From positions 38,285,077-38,349,076 of the forward strand of contig NC_060233.1 in NCBI RefSeq assembly GCF_021155775.2: 64,000 nt of DNA, read 5' to 3'. Below, in pieces: positions 34,501 to 48,500 of this stretch (positions are counted from its first letter, which is position 1; every line of letters begins with the position of its first letter). Source of the stretch: Neodiprion pinetum (lineage: Eukaryota; Arthropoda; Insecta; Hymenoptera; Diprionidae). The position numbers and the translations under genes were made by a program. The notes beneath the pieces are model-generated. The model saw only the letters and a list, made by a program, of their open reading frames with translations. It did no database searches and was not told the origin of the DNA.

Positions 34501-37500
34501 GGGTACAGGTATACTTCGTGCTTCTCGAATTCAGTAGGTCGACGCTTTGGCGAACACCCGACGAATTCTATAAATTTTACCGCGGAATTTTTTTTACAGC
34601 CGATAAAACGTCTGAAAAAAATAGATCAATTTTCGATCACTGTATTTTGAGAATTTGGCAAATCATCGTCGGAGTGTTTCTTAAATTAGTCAAAACTACA
34701 TACGTGCCTGAAAAGCTTAATATAGATCAGATATCCTGTCCTATTGCGTGTGTGTAGTGTCGTTTATATTTGACTTGAGTAAAGTGTTCCAGGCAGGCGC
34801 AAAGAAAGATTGTCAACATAAATCCCTGTCAGTCAATTTTAGACACGGGTTTAGAATTTTTTTTACACCTTATTCCGTCCAAATTCCTAAAGACAAGACG
34901 GCCAGATTGATCATATAAATACAATCGTTGGAAAAATCCAAAGTGTTAGACATTCATTCCTGACTACGATATTAAATCAAGACCAAGTTTCAAGAATCGT
35001 AACAAATGACCAACCTATTCGTCTACAATACGAAAACTGCAGCTTGATTCCCGCGACAATACTGTCAAGTTTGTGTACGTAGTTGAAATTTTCCCGCCGG
35101 ATGGATAGCGCTCCCTAACTTCCGGCGTAAAATGAACCCTCTTAACGATCTTAATTTTATACACCCGGATCTTGATCGCGTGGCCAATTTGTCAGTAAAT
35201 ACGTAAGGCGAATTTCAAGCGTTAATTCCGAACCGCCATAATGTCCTGGACTGGCCTGCCTTTCTAGGGGAAAGAGCCCTTGGTCCATCGGAAGTATCTC
35301 TCGCAGACTCCGACCTACTAGATCGCACACATATCGAGCTGGCCATTTGATCCGGTCCGAGTTCCGTCACAGCGGACAATCGCTCCCAGGAAACTACCTC
35401 AAGTATTAGGGAGCCGAAATCCGGCAGCCAATCTCCTCCTCATTGTTGTCCGGGACTTTCGGCCACTCGCAACAAACCCGCAATTTCTCCCTCTCAGGCT
35501 ATTACGCGGATCGACAGTCCGCTCTTGGCACCGAAGATTTATTTCAATGATCTCTGTTCCGCAGCTCTGCTCTCTCTCTTAATATTTCCGAATGTTCAAC
35601 AGATTTTATAAACTTTCCTACAATCGACGGATCGATCGGACGGATTATAGATTCTGGAGGAACCAGCTGTAGGAACTTCTGAAAAAAGAGTTATCGGAGA
35701 AAAAATTATTGTATCATTTTTGACATCACAGGTACGAAGTTTGTTGCGTTGCCAGCGATCATTTACGAAGCTAATGACGAAGCGAGGGCTTTACGAGGGT
35801 AAAAAATGGAGTTCAGATCGAGTCGGGTCCATTGAGAGCGAAAGACAAACACATGGAGCCGGGGGGCCGCACCCTTAAGGGCGCAAACAGCATCCCTTCG
35901 GTTTAGTTACAGTCGGCCCCTGGGGATGCGTATGCCGGTTCGCCCGTCGCTGGTTGGAGTATCGGAACGAATGATATTTATTGACCGCGCAAATCTCAAG
36001 TCCACTCGAATCCCAGGGGTGGTCCAAGCTGCCTCCGTGAAGCTCGGCTCTGCCCTTCGTTATTCTCAATAAATAATACAACGCCGAAAGTGATCGGCCC
36101 GGACTCGCGCTCGTAAACGCTAAATTGAACCATCCCGCTCTTCTTCTCGTAGTCGGATAAAGAAATTGAGAAGTATAACAATTACACCGGTCAACGCGAA
36201 TTTTCAGTTTGGGTTTTAGATGTCAAATTTTGATTTCTTCCGCGTAACTAAGAAAAGAACAAATAGTTGTATTGGATAAAGTTTGCTTTTGTAGAAACCA
36301 GAACGACATTTCGAATTGTAAGAAAAATTACCTATTTTCTTAAACATGAATTGTAAATAACAACAAAACAAACTTCAGTTTCACATTAAAATCACTTTTA
36401 TTTAAAAATAATATTGTTTCTGTTTTTTACCAGCTGAATAATTGAAATTGTAGATTGTCTTAAGTTTTGAGATAGCACTCTCCTGGCTGCAAAATCTAAT
36501 TTTTTCGAAAAATAGCACTTTTCATCCGTTCGAGATATTACTTAACATAAAATAATCACGTTCACAAATCCCAGGCACAAAATTTCTGTAGACTCGTGCT
36601 AGCGAAATTATTCAATTGTTATTATGTCTCCCAAAATACAAAAGTAAACTTTGAGGGAGGTGTTGATACATTTTTCCATTGTTTTGATGCGTGACAGATA
36701 AAAAAATTAACATTTTTGTTTTTGTTCAGCGGTGTTATCCGATCGTGAAAAACAAACGTGAAAAGAGTAGATTCGTGCCCTCGTCGGATAGCCAGAAGGA
36801 AACCATTGATCAGCATCCAATTCGTTCGGAAATTAACTCTGCGTCGATAGCATACGGTTTGATCAGTCGAACCGAATGCAAGTGGTTGAAGAGAAATTGA
36901 TCTTTTTTTTTGTTACCTTCGAGTTTGAAATCCTGATAATTTTACCGCAGCGCGCTAGCTTTTCAAGGATTAATATTCGCGGACATTGAAAATTTTCAGA
37001 AATTCATTTCGCATTAAATACCGCCTTGCCATAAGCGAATCGTGAGTCTGACGACTCGAAGACTGGTTTAATCTACTAATTTTTTCTACAAACTCCGCCG
37101 GCATCTGTTTCGATTCATAAAGTCTCTACTTCGAAAGTAGCCTTACCACGAGTCTGTCCACAACCTGTTAGTCCGTCAGTCATCAGCCACCGTATAAGTC
37201 ACGAGAGGATGAGCTGCACATGACGCGTTGTAGTATACAGACGTATCGATACATAGATATAGACCAGAGGGAGCAGAGGGCAGAAAACGGGCGAAGTGGA
37301 TCTCGAAACCCCGAAAAAGGAGGGCAATTATTGACCCTCGAGGCCCGGGGCGGCTGCACCGGCAAAATAACAATAATCAGGAAAAACCACAAAACTTTCT
37401 TCTCTCCTTTCGTAGTACAGGAGAGTCTCCCAGGTTCGCGTGAATCGGCCCTTTTCGTCAATCGAGAAAAGACCTCCTCAATGAAACTTGGTCGCGAGCC

Positions 37501-40500
37501 TTTTGGGCCCTTTCCTAGGCTGCGTGGGTACGCGCGCGAAACCTTGAGGGTGAATTTCCGCCGATATCTGATACTAATTGCCCGGCTCCATCTCGGGTGT
37601 CCCTTTGTTGCCCTCCTCCGCGTCTTATTCCACATTTTTCCGAGCCTTCTTCGCTCTCTCTTTCCCTTTTTCCGCGTCCCCCTTTTATTAGCCAAGCTCT
37701 GTCTCGGGCTCAGGCTTCTTGTAAAAGCGTTACGTTCCTCGATCACCCGAATCTACTTTGATCATTTAATCGGTCGGGTTACAGGCCGGAACGTCCTTCT
37801 GATCCAGGATTGAGGTAAAGGGAGTGAAAAGTGGGATAAGAAGAGGAAAAACACCGGCCGATTTCCGAACTGCTGGGTCTTTCTCACGGAATAATTTCAG
37901 GCTGTATCGCCACCCGAACTTTTCTTTATAATAAACTAGTGAAAAAAAAAGTACCCCTCAAAATATTCTCGCTCTGCGAGCGATAAGAATTTAATAATTT
38001 ATACCGGAAACGTTTCAAACGGACGTTTAATACGCCTCCGCTGGTTCTCTATTTTTTAATATCCTCTTGACTCGCTATTTCATATTCCCTGGCTCGAATT
38101 ATAGGCTTGAATCCTTCATGAGGATACCTAGTTCACACTGTGTAAACCGTTCGTTCTTCGATCAAAATATACATTATTGTTCAAAAGAGGAAGGAAATTC
38201 CGAATTTTTCTCTCGGTGCGAATAACGATTTTCACTCACACACGGTATAACTTGCGGATCCATTCGCGTTCATTTATTCATCCGATATTTTTTTTTTCAC
38301 CTGAACGAGCGGATCTCTTTATTACACTTCAGCGTCATGTGTGTATAATGGTATACCGATGGGTTTCACATGCTGTATCAATACGAGTTTCGTTTATAGG
38401 TCATTCAGCTTTCGTTCCGAACGTCCGGATTCCATTGTGCCCTCGTCAATTTGGCTGAGAGTCCGTCAATCGTCGACGGTCAAAAGATCGGTTATTGAAT
38501 CGGTATAATTTCCGCTACGCTTGACGCCTTTCACCGTATGAAGCGACACAACATCCCTCCAGCGATGTTTGCTCACGTTTACGGTTACAAGAACGAACGA
38601 TAGACGTGTACTTTCTTCCTCTATATTTCTCTTATCTGATTCGTAGCGAATTGATCAGGATAATTTATTCAAGATATTAAAATTTTCGCATCACCTTACA
38701 GCCGGCAAAAAGAATTGTCAAAAGAATGCCAAAAAAATAAAACAATTTATCGCCAAGTGAATCCCTTCCGTTGATTAAACCGAACCTGTATATTATATCA
38801 CGTACCAGTTTGATGGGCGTGCAAAAAACGTGGCAAAAAGTTGAATGAAAAATTAAAGAATAAGAATAAAAAATAAAAATGAATAAAGAAAATACCGCGG
38901 CAGGTTTGATTAATCGTTCGACGCCGCGCGACTTGAAAGAACTCGGCATCCTGCGGCATGATGAACCTGACGAGCTATCGAATAACGCAGCGTCACTTGC
39001 GGCTTATCTTTTCCCGTAGCGAACTAATTATAATTCTACCCCTAAAGATATCTCGTGACTCGGTCCCGCGACCCCGACGCAATGCGTCGCGACGACCTCA
39101 ACGCGCGTCCTTGTCGTCATCGTTTTTCTTCAACTCCCGCCGCTCCGTAGGACGGGAATAACAAATGTTACAACTTGAATTAATCATGCTAATTGTACGC
39201 TACATTTACCACGCGTGTACGTTAGTTCGTTATTCAGAGATCGAACTCGTGCCTCGTCGCCTGGGTGAGACGGAATAGGAAGACTGTTGGCTTCGTTCAG
39301 GTTGGTGCACGGTCGGCCTTACACGGTCCCAGAAGCTTGCAACGCCGGCTTAACCACTTCTAATCACTATAATAATCGAGTGGCTTGTACTCGACCACCT
39401 CTTTCTATTCGACGCTCAGCGGCCGTCCACCTTCACTCGCAACGTGGGTATACCCAGGCGCACTCGTTTACTTATGCTCAAAGAAAACACTCCCCGACGA
39501 TATGTAGAAACAGTCGACCTATGCCGAACTCTCCTTGCAAACGCTCGGATATGTGTAGAATTTTTTGTTTCAACGATTTTTTTTTTTTTTTGCGATCAGC
39601 TGATTGCGACAAGCTTCGGGAACTTTTTTTCTTTCACTCTACGGGTATCGACCGGAAATTTTTATGATATGAAAAAATTGGTGCTAAGCGTGAAAAATTT
39701 TTTACTTACGATTATGTTACAGATATAGAGGAACAGGGTGAAAGTATACGTGACAAAGGGTAATATCAACGGTTTCTAGGCGATATGGGTGGTCTAAAGT
39801 AGAAGAAAATAGCGTGCTGGACGCGCGTATGGGTGATAATTGAATGGCACCTGAACATCTTTCGAAACTTCTGTTTTCTCGGTAAAATCTAGAATAAGAA
39901 GAAACGCTTCGGAGATCGGAAAGCGTGAAAATTTGAACGCCTTTTTAAAAGGTTGGAAGAAAAAAAAATCGAACACGCACGAACGAAGCGGACGCAGTAA
40001 ATGAAAAATACGAGCGGTTTTCATGGGCAGTAAAATTATTGTTTTTTTTTTTTTTCTTTCTCAAAGTTCAACTTCACACCTGCGCGATAACTATAAAGAA
40101 AGTTGAAAAAAAAAGCACAGTGAAAATCCTGAGGATAAAATTGAAAAGAATAAATTCTACGAACCGTGTGCGCAGGTATAACACCGGATATATTGTAGAG
40201 TAGAATTTGGCGTGTAAATTTAAAATTGAAAAATTATCCCCGTCGTCCGCATGGAGCGATTTATTTTTTCCCCCGTACGATTTCCTGATTCGGTACCCGG
40301 GAAATATTCACGAAATGTTAATAAGCGCAATTTACACTTCCAGAAACAATTATTAGGAACGATCCCCGGGCATTCCGAAACGGCGTCGTTCGCAGCGTCG
40401 GGACGCACACGCGCAAAGAGACACGTGGGTCTATATACGAAGTTTAAACGAAGTGCGGATATGCCATAAATACTCGAGAGGCACCGTACGTCTTCTTCGC

Positions 40501-42599
40501 CTCTGGGTTCCGCCCAGAGCACATGCTCCTCTCGCTTCGCTATTGCTTTTTAGCGGCGTCAAGCCCCGTTCACACCGTTTACAACGAGGCAAATATACCC
40601 GGCACCGAAATTCCTCGCATTTGAGGGATGATCGCCCCAGCCACCGTCCTGACATTCGACCTGCGCGCCGTCTTTCCTCGGCGAAGACGCCCTCGGGATC
40701 CTCTCCGAGACGGGAGGAATTTATCGAAACCCTCCGGGCACCAGTCGAGGCTTAAATCGGCGTTACACGCTCCGGCGACGAGATCGTTCCCTGTGTTTTT
40801 TGCAACGATTCTTCAACATTTTTTCCGCTCTTGGCTATTCTCATTTCGTCGTGCGAGTTCGCTTCGAGTTTGAAATGAAACGGGAATTCAAATCGCGAGG
40901 GAGAGAATAGAAGGAGCGAACAGCTGTGCGTACTCGCAGGTTTTTAATGTTTTTCTTTTTTCCGCAGAAACGAGCTCAACCAGTTTCACCGTCTCGGTTT
41001 TCTCCTCGTTCGGCTAGTTAACGCCTGATATACATATATCTATAAACGAATATTTAGAGGTAAATTCTTTAAAGGTCCATAAAGCACAGATGGAGCAGAA
41101 AGAGCGGGCTGGTTTCCTCTTGACAGCGCTCAGCGCTCGCACCATAAAACAACACCGCGCGCAAACCGAAATCAGTTTCTTGTGCCCAAGGCCCGGAGGG
41201 CGGGTTTTCTCTCTCTCGTGTCCGGATTTTATTGCTCGGTGAACCTATAACTCTTCCCTCGGGATGGGTTTTACGCGGGATGCGTAATATATATATATTC
41301 CCCGGCAGTAGGTTGACTTTCCGAATGGCATTTCCAAAATAAGTGCCCGTACGCTTCGGCCCTATAACACACAGAAATTTCACCCCGAGTCCAACGAGCC
41401 TCCGCCATCTTGCTCTCGTCAAGAATTAAAAATCCGAATCAACTTTTCAGACAAAAAGTACCGTACCTAGACCGAATTTCGCGGTTGAAACCTGCAAACG
41501 CACGAAATTCCGTAAGAGTTTCCTACACCGTACACGTAGAAGGAGCTGAGCGATTTGTCATCGCATTGCATTGTGGTCGCGCCTCTGTGAGAAGGCCGTA
41601 GCCTGATTCAATCGAGTAAATGGGAGGGATGAGGGTAGGAAAAGTGCGCGGTCGAGTCGCGGTGACCTGCGGATCATTGTTGCCATTTACATGAAGGGTG
41701 ATTTATGCATTCCTTTATAACTCGACAATGATCCCCGGGGCCTAAAGAAACCGCTAAAATGTCCTCCTCTTCTCTATTTGGGGCTCGGAGTTATGGCCCG
41801 AGCGAGATAAAGGATCCGCTGCCATGCTGCCCGAGGATATAGGGACACGCCGAGTCGAGCATCTGCCAATATTTGTCATCCATTATCGCCCCTGCCTTGT
41901 AAACATGATTTTATGGACACCTTGTTAGCCGGGCGCTCGCCTCCCATCCCCACGAATTGGTCGACGGACCTACGGCCGCGTTATGTTATGCATTTAGGGT
42001 GTTTAAAATAAATAAATTCCGATATTCGCACGTTCAGATTTTCAACCCCGCGCCGCCCCAGAAATTTCTTCCTCATTTTTGTAACCGGAAAAAAAAAGTC
42101 GCGGTACCTACATGGTCCGTTTCAAATGATTTCCAGTAGTGGTTCCAGCTAATACACCCAAAATGAATTTGTGCCCATAAAAGTAGGTCAGAATTAATTC
42201 TTACATATACGTATATACACATACGCGCACGATGATAATAATAATAATAGCAATAATAACGGCTTGCTAAAAGTACCGCGTCACAAAGGTTGAGTAAACG
42301 GCTACCGCGCATTAACGACGTGCCTGCAGACATACGTGCAGGTATATATTCGTAATCATGTTGTTTTTCATCAAATCCTTCCCGTTGCGTTTGAACGCGA
42401 TTCCTATTTCGCTAGACAAGGACGCCGGGTTGAAAAAAAATTGGTGAAATAAAGATACGATATTATACGTGTGGATACACATATCGAGAAGCAGAAATTA
42501 TGTAAAAAAATTACCATGAGAATATACCGGGAATCGCGAATACACGAATAACGTTCGTAAGCCGATATGAGGCGTAGGTATCTACATGCATACTTACAT
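34501..42599. other. No recognised gene
   Basis: AT-rich and GC-rich patches alternate. A pair of overlapping opposite frames at 37183-37813 (187 and 197 codons) lacks any domain. Homopolymer T runs occur near 39580 and 40044, and ATA repeats near 42234. Confidence 0.4.
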
Positions 42600-45500
42600 T
42601 GCCTGTATAGGTTTATGCATAGTTTGAAAAAACGTCGGACCAATTTGGTCCACGCGATGCGGAGATCATCGGTATGCCGAGGGATCCTTGAGGGGTATCA
42701 AACGTAAGAGCCAGGAGAAGAGAGGGGCCGGGAGGTGGAGAGATAAAGAGGGCTGGGGGGCAGCCGGAAGTCGAGGCGGGATGGACGACGTGAGAAATCA
42801 AGACGCGATCGGCCGTGTAGTGTGTAAAGTCGGTGCAGCACGAATAGCTAGGAGAGAAACTTCGGGTGTTATTATTCCTTCAGGCATATGTGGGCCAAGG
42901 CATTCAGAAAAACACTTTCAAACTCGTGTGTATCGACGGGCGTTCTTCCATCTGTTCAACCGGTCGCCCTACCGCAGCCGCAACTCCGGGGTATGACTGG
43001 CGAAGGCTCGCCGTGTATGACTACAGTTACTCATTGTTCGGGCACCCGGGGCTGCGGGAGAAGTCCGGGCCTTGAAAAAAATGAAAAAGTCGCGAGAGGT
43101 ACAAAGAGAGTAAAGTCGGAAAGAAAAGAAAAAAATTGAAAAAAATTGGCAAATAATAAAAAAATAAAACAACCACCACCATCACCACCTCGCGTAAGAT
43201 GCAAAACGGAGTTACTTCGCCGCTCCAGCAGACACGCGATATCAAAGAACCGCCGGCCACCGACTCTCGTCCCGTCGCCAACGGACGGATCTCTCCGGAA
43301 TTGGCGGAAAATTGCACCGCATGAAACCCAAAAGCTAATTCGATTCGAAGAACGGTTCATTTCGTGTCGTCTTACATTCTATATTTGCTCAGGCATACGC
43401 GCGAGGCTTCTTAAACTTTTTATCGTGAGCACCGATTTTTGCAAATTCCTACTCACGATTCAGCTACAGAATTACATTCATTTCCGCAGGACGAAAATAT
43501 TTGTCTCTGTGATTTGTTCGGAAATCGTCTACGTTTATTTGTCAATAAAAGTTCCTTTTTTTGAAAATTCTCAAAAATAGCGAACAAAGTTTCACCTGTT
43601 ATCCAAGGCGAAAGAATGTATTTCGGTAAAATTGCCGATATATGTTTAAAAGAAAAACAAACAAAAAAAAATAAAAAATAAAAAATGGTAAAAGATGCGT
43701 CCGCAATAGCGTTTTCTCGTCATCGGATCTTCTACGCGACGCTAACAATCGTAACAAATCATCCTATACGAACGGCGGTGAAATAGTTGCAGGCGAGTAG
43801 GTATCTCATCCCGGCGGTGTCGGAGTCTTTATTTATGCACGTGCGGTGGGATGAGAAATGCTCGGTGCCACCCTGACCCACCTGGGGGCGTTATCGCCTA
43901 CGCCCTGGCCGCCCCCGGGCGTATGGAGGCCGAACTTGACGTGCGAGGCGTCCGCGAGGTTCCCATATCCTGCGGCACACGTCGAAACACCCGCAGACGC
44001 ACACGCGCGGAGCTGCGTCGTGTACGCACCGGAATTGTGCGTCGTCTTTACCGCTGATGCGGTACCGCGGGGTAATGGCATTGCCCTTGGGCGAAGGTGG
44101 GCCTCTCGTCACGAACCAGTAATGGAGATGAGCGTTACCGTTACGCGGCGGAGATCTCTGTTACAATAACTATATACCCTGCTCTTTGCATGTGTACGTG
44201 AAATACGACAAGGATGATAGGAACATTAACAACAACGCCGAGAAAAACAATTACATCCGTATTAGCCGGCTCCCTGCGCCGAGAGAGAGATGGATCCCAC
44301 TGTCATCCGTTGTACGGTTTATGCTTTTCTATTCTAGCAACAATAAGTCGAGGGAACCGGAAGCGGCTCGAAGAAGATCCCCGAGTCGGTAACAGACTGT
44401 GGAAGGCTGCAAGGACCGAGAGGAGAGAAATGATTGAGGGAATAAAAAAAGAACAATGCAACGCACCCTTCGTCCGGCCCCGCTGGGTATGTCACGCGTT
44501 GCGTTTGCGTGCATGTGCTCCTCATGTGCCATCGAGAAGAGGCGTATCCGCGCCTCTCACTCCCAGGTGCGTACCACCCGGGACAATGCGATCCACGGTA
44601 CCCTGGAGCCACCACGCCCTAAGCCAGAAAAGACCCGAAAAGCGGGGGTCGCAAAGAGCTGCGAATAGCGCGGGGTCCGCGCTACCAGATGCCCCCAATA
44701 AAATATCGCGACGAGGTGCGACTCTCGCAGGGGTAATCCCGGGGGTACGCCTTGGCGATCATCCTGGATGTGGGCGCGTCGTCGATGTCGCTGAGCGCCC
44801 GGTAATCCCGACATTTATTTTGCATTAGAATTCACCGGGGTGAAAGCAGCGTCCATCTAACGCCAAATGTCCCTTTCCACGCCGGGCGCTGAAATTTCTC
44901 GACCTTGATGTTCGGTTATCCGTGATACGGGAGCTTCTGCCGAACGTTTTGACTCTGAAAAACAGACGTCGTTCATGTCCGATGATCAAGTTTTTCCAAA
45001 ATCTTGGGGTGCTCGAGTGCGTGCGAAGCACCGCGTATTCACCGTCAAGGTTTTGTCCTCTGTAGTTGGGGTGAAGAGCCGCGTGACGTTGTCGGAAATT
45101 TATGTCGAAAGTTTTGCGGTGAGTGTACGTACCGCGGGGTTGTAAATAATTTCAGACCGTGGGTAAAACTTCTATCTCAACTTCTCCAAGTTAATGTACG
45201 ACAAGTTCGTGCTCCATGCTCCGGAGACTTTTCTTACTTCCGAATCCGATCTTTATTTATATCCGCGAGACAAGTTCACCCTACGCTGCGTGTACCTTGG
45301 AAAAGAACTAAATTTTCATACCAAAAATCGTATAAATTCTCGCGCAGCAGCGCGCGCGTCCAGATTCGATTTCTACCCTTTATCATTGTACGGAAGGTTG
45401 GAGAATATCGAAGATCGACGATAAGAATAACGTATCGCAAGCCGTTCTTCCGGAATTGGGTCACTCGTCGAAGACTGCGAGGCGCATGTTATGGCCATAA

Positions 45501-48500
45501 CGTGTAGTGCGAAACAGTCTGCGGTTTCAATGGCCAGACCTTGCGGCGGCCGCGAGTCTGAAATGCACCTGTGTTGGCGGTACGAAGAATCGAAGCCGGG
45601 CTATCGCAGATGCGCGTGTGTATAAATTCGGACCGGCTTCAACTCTCTCGGAAGCCGTGACCGCAGCTCGCATCTGCACCCTTGTCATCCGCACGCAAAT
45701 TTTGTGCGAAAACCACTGCAGGGTTGGCAATGCACGGTCTTCGTATATTCGGGTCACGACGGTTGGATCGAAACGCTCGAAAAGTTAAAAGCGGATTTTT
45801 AAGGAACGAAGGAATTTTTGCTTCCGGTTTGAATAGAGAGCGTGTAATTCCGATTCCATCGGATGCGCGATGGCGAGCCGAACGATTCGAAAGCTCGCTG
45901 CGTGAACCGTCGGGGCGGCCAGAAACGGCATCTAGCATTCACGACATCCGAGGCCAACGTACCGAAACGTATCATTGTTGCGGATAATGCAATGTAAGTA
46001 GGACCGTAACAATGCCCGGTACCAACGTTTAATTGTCATAGAGTAATGTCTAATAACAGATATTAGGCGCGTTGTCGTTGAGGTCGCCATATGGGGACCC
46101 TTTGTGTCCACCTTAATAACAGTTGCGGACGGAAAGAGGTGGAAGGAGGAACGGAACGAGTTGGCGCAGACGCGCATACGTTCCCTCCCCCTTCTGGCCC
46201 CTTTTGATCCGGGGTATCAAGACGCGCGGGTCATTTTTTACGTCGCTCATCGTGTATCTCCCTTTTTTCCGCCATAGTTTTTCCACGTGGAATCATATTA
46301 CGCGCGTAGCGAGCTCTGCGTGCGACTGATCACCGTAATCAGCCGTTCCTGTTCCGGTGTATCGACTGCTAATTACAATCATTGATTTTACGTCACTTCC
46401 TAGTTTCCTGCACATGCACCGCGAGCCGTCTGGTCAACGTGCGAACACTCCGACTGACCATCGGCACTCGGACCAAACCGTCTTCGGGTCTGTTGTTGTG
46501 CGGTCGGTTTCAACCGGCCGACAACCTCAACGAGAAACGGCCCGAGACCGCAATATTGAAAAACCGTTTAGGCCGTGTGTGAATCGCTCCGAGGGATCCG
46601 AAGCGGGACCAGCTGCACCCTCCACGATCCACGCGAAGTATCAAAAGAGAACCACGTCAAAGAGGCTTACAGTCGTGAAAAGTGCGACGGGGACTCTGGC
46701 CGGCTCTTGTGCTGTCCAAAAATTTATTCTATTTACGAGGCGTCTTCGTCTCCTCGACGAAATTCCGTCTGTTTTACTTATACGGAAATTATTATCACAT
46801 AACCAGCGGTGATTGGTCCTCCGTTCTATAGAGGTTGCCACCTGGTGACGAGAAGAGATTCACCCTGAATAGGGCAAATTACACGGTTCTTCCTCGCGGC
46901 TAATATGTCACGGTGAAAAATGTGCAGGACATGGTTGTTCGACGCGGAGGGTCTTCGGGGCACAATGGGGTTGATACAGAAGCCCGAAAAGGTGAATTGA
47001 CTTCTTTTGGACGAAACGTTTTGTCGCCTTGCACCTAACCGAGAGCGCGACTCGACTCCTCGGGCATTGTGACTGGATCACTTTCGGGTAAACAGAAGAA
47101 CAAGGTCGAGTGTGTACCTTGGATCCTTGAGATCCCGAGTCCTCGTTCGACCAGCAAACATCCGAAATCAAACCTCTCGAGGGCCTTCCGTTACCAGCGG
47201 GATCATCGACGCTTTCCAATATCCGCAAGCATATCAGAAACCGCTTGAACCCTGGTGTAAACAAATCCCAGGGGACTTACGGGGGCTGCGTGCAGGGGCG
47301 GATGATGGCCGAGTGACATCCGACGTGGGAGCCTGCGTGGCACCGATGACGACGGGAGTCCCGCCCTCCGCAGTTTACTGCGATTTGCTCCAGTGCCGCG
47401 TAGCTGGGAAAACGTCGGACAATAAAATACAGTCAACAATCGAATAAGTATACCCCCTGGGATCGCACGGACCGGGGAACAGTTACGCGTTATTTAATGC
47501 CAATTGTGGGCGTGGGTTTCCTGCAGCCTAGCTACCATCACGCATATACTGTGTTGACGATGCGACGTGTTAGGCATAACACGCGTTTTTACGGAAAAAT
47601 GTAGCCCCGCATGCGTGCCCCAGTTTCGCGAAGTCGAAAACAGGGTAAAATTCTCCCTCATCCTCTTGGAAACTCCCGAAGCCATGGGAATGGCGTTAGT
47701 TTTACATCGTACTCTCGTCCTTCTTGGCTCTCGGCGTCGCGTGTTGCGCAATGCGCAGCCTGTGCCGAACAAACGGGGTGAAGCTCTCATCGACGAGGAG
47801 ATAATACACTCCGCCGCATGGCGTTGTTCGCGTAAACGGGTGAAAGGGTCGTCGGCACCATCTCGTCGTGACCGGAGCTGCCCCACCACCTGGGGGGCCC
47901 AGCGAATGACACTGCAATAGTCTTCTTCGGGACTTCGATCACGAAAGCCTGCGGAGTATCGATCATTACGGATGACGATAGAACGAAGAAGCTCGTCCTC
48001 TGGCCGATCGGCAGTTGCATCCATCTCCACCCCGTAGGTCAAAGCTGGGGAGGGAGGAGACCAACGGAACTCCGTTCGTAAACCATCGGCCTTAGACCTT
48101 GTACTGTGTGTACCTACAATATGCGAGCTTGAGAATTAATTGTAAGAAGCGAACCGGAGTGCAGTTAGCACTGCAGTTTGCCGCGTGCGTTAGGGCTCGT
48201 TGCACTATTGAGATCAGGCCGTTTTGTAAACACACCTCGAACCGCAGGCTGGCTGACTGCAGAATTGTGCAGTGAAAGCGTGCGAACGTCAGATCGAATC
48301 TTGTACAGGGTCCCTCTCAACGCGCTTGACGTATCAAACGGGCTAAAACGCGCCCGTGCAGTGTTTGAGGAAAATAAAACTGGCAGGTGGCACCCGAAAA
48401 ACAATGAGCGAAATGCCTTTAATTGACGCATAATGGACCAGCGTTCCCACTCCGCAGAAGCACACCTCTCTTTATTGTGCCATCGTTTACCGCGTTATTA

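Noticed and set aside
35058..35067. AATACTGTCA, resembling the miR-8 seed
   Set aside because: The match stops after ten bases and the flanks do not fold.
37183..37813. Opposing 187- and 197-codon frames
   Set aside because: Both strands are open over the same bases without any domain, which is a signature of composition.
44214..44828. 204-codon plus-strand open frame
   Set aside because: No ATG-supported family, several overlapping frames on the other strand, no splice partner and no recognisable motif.
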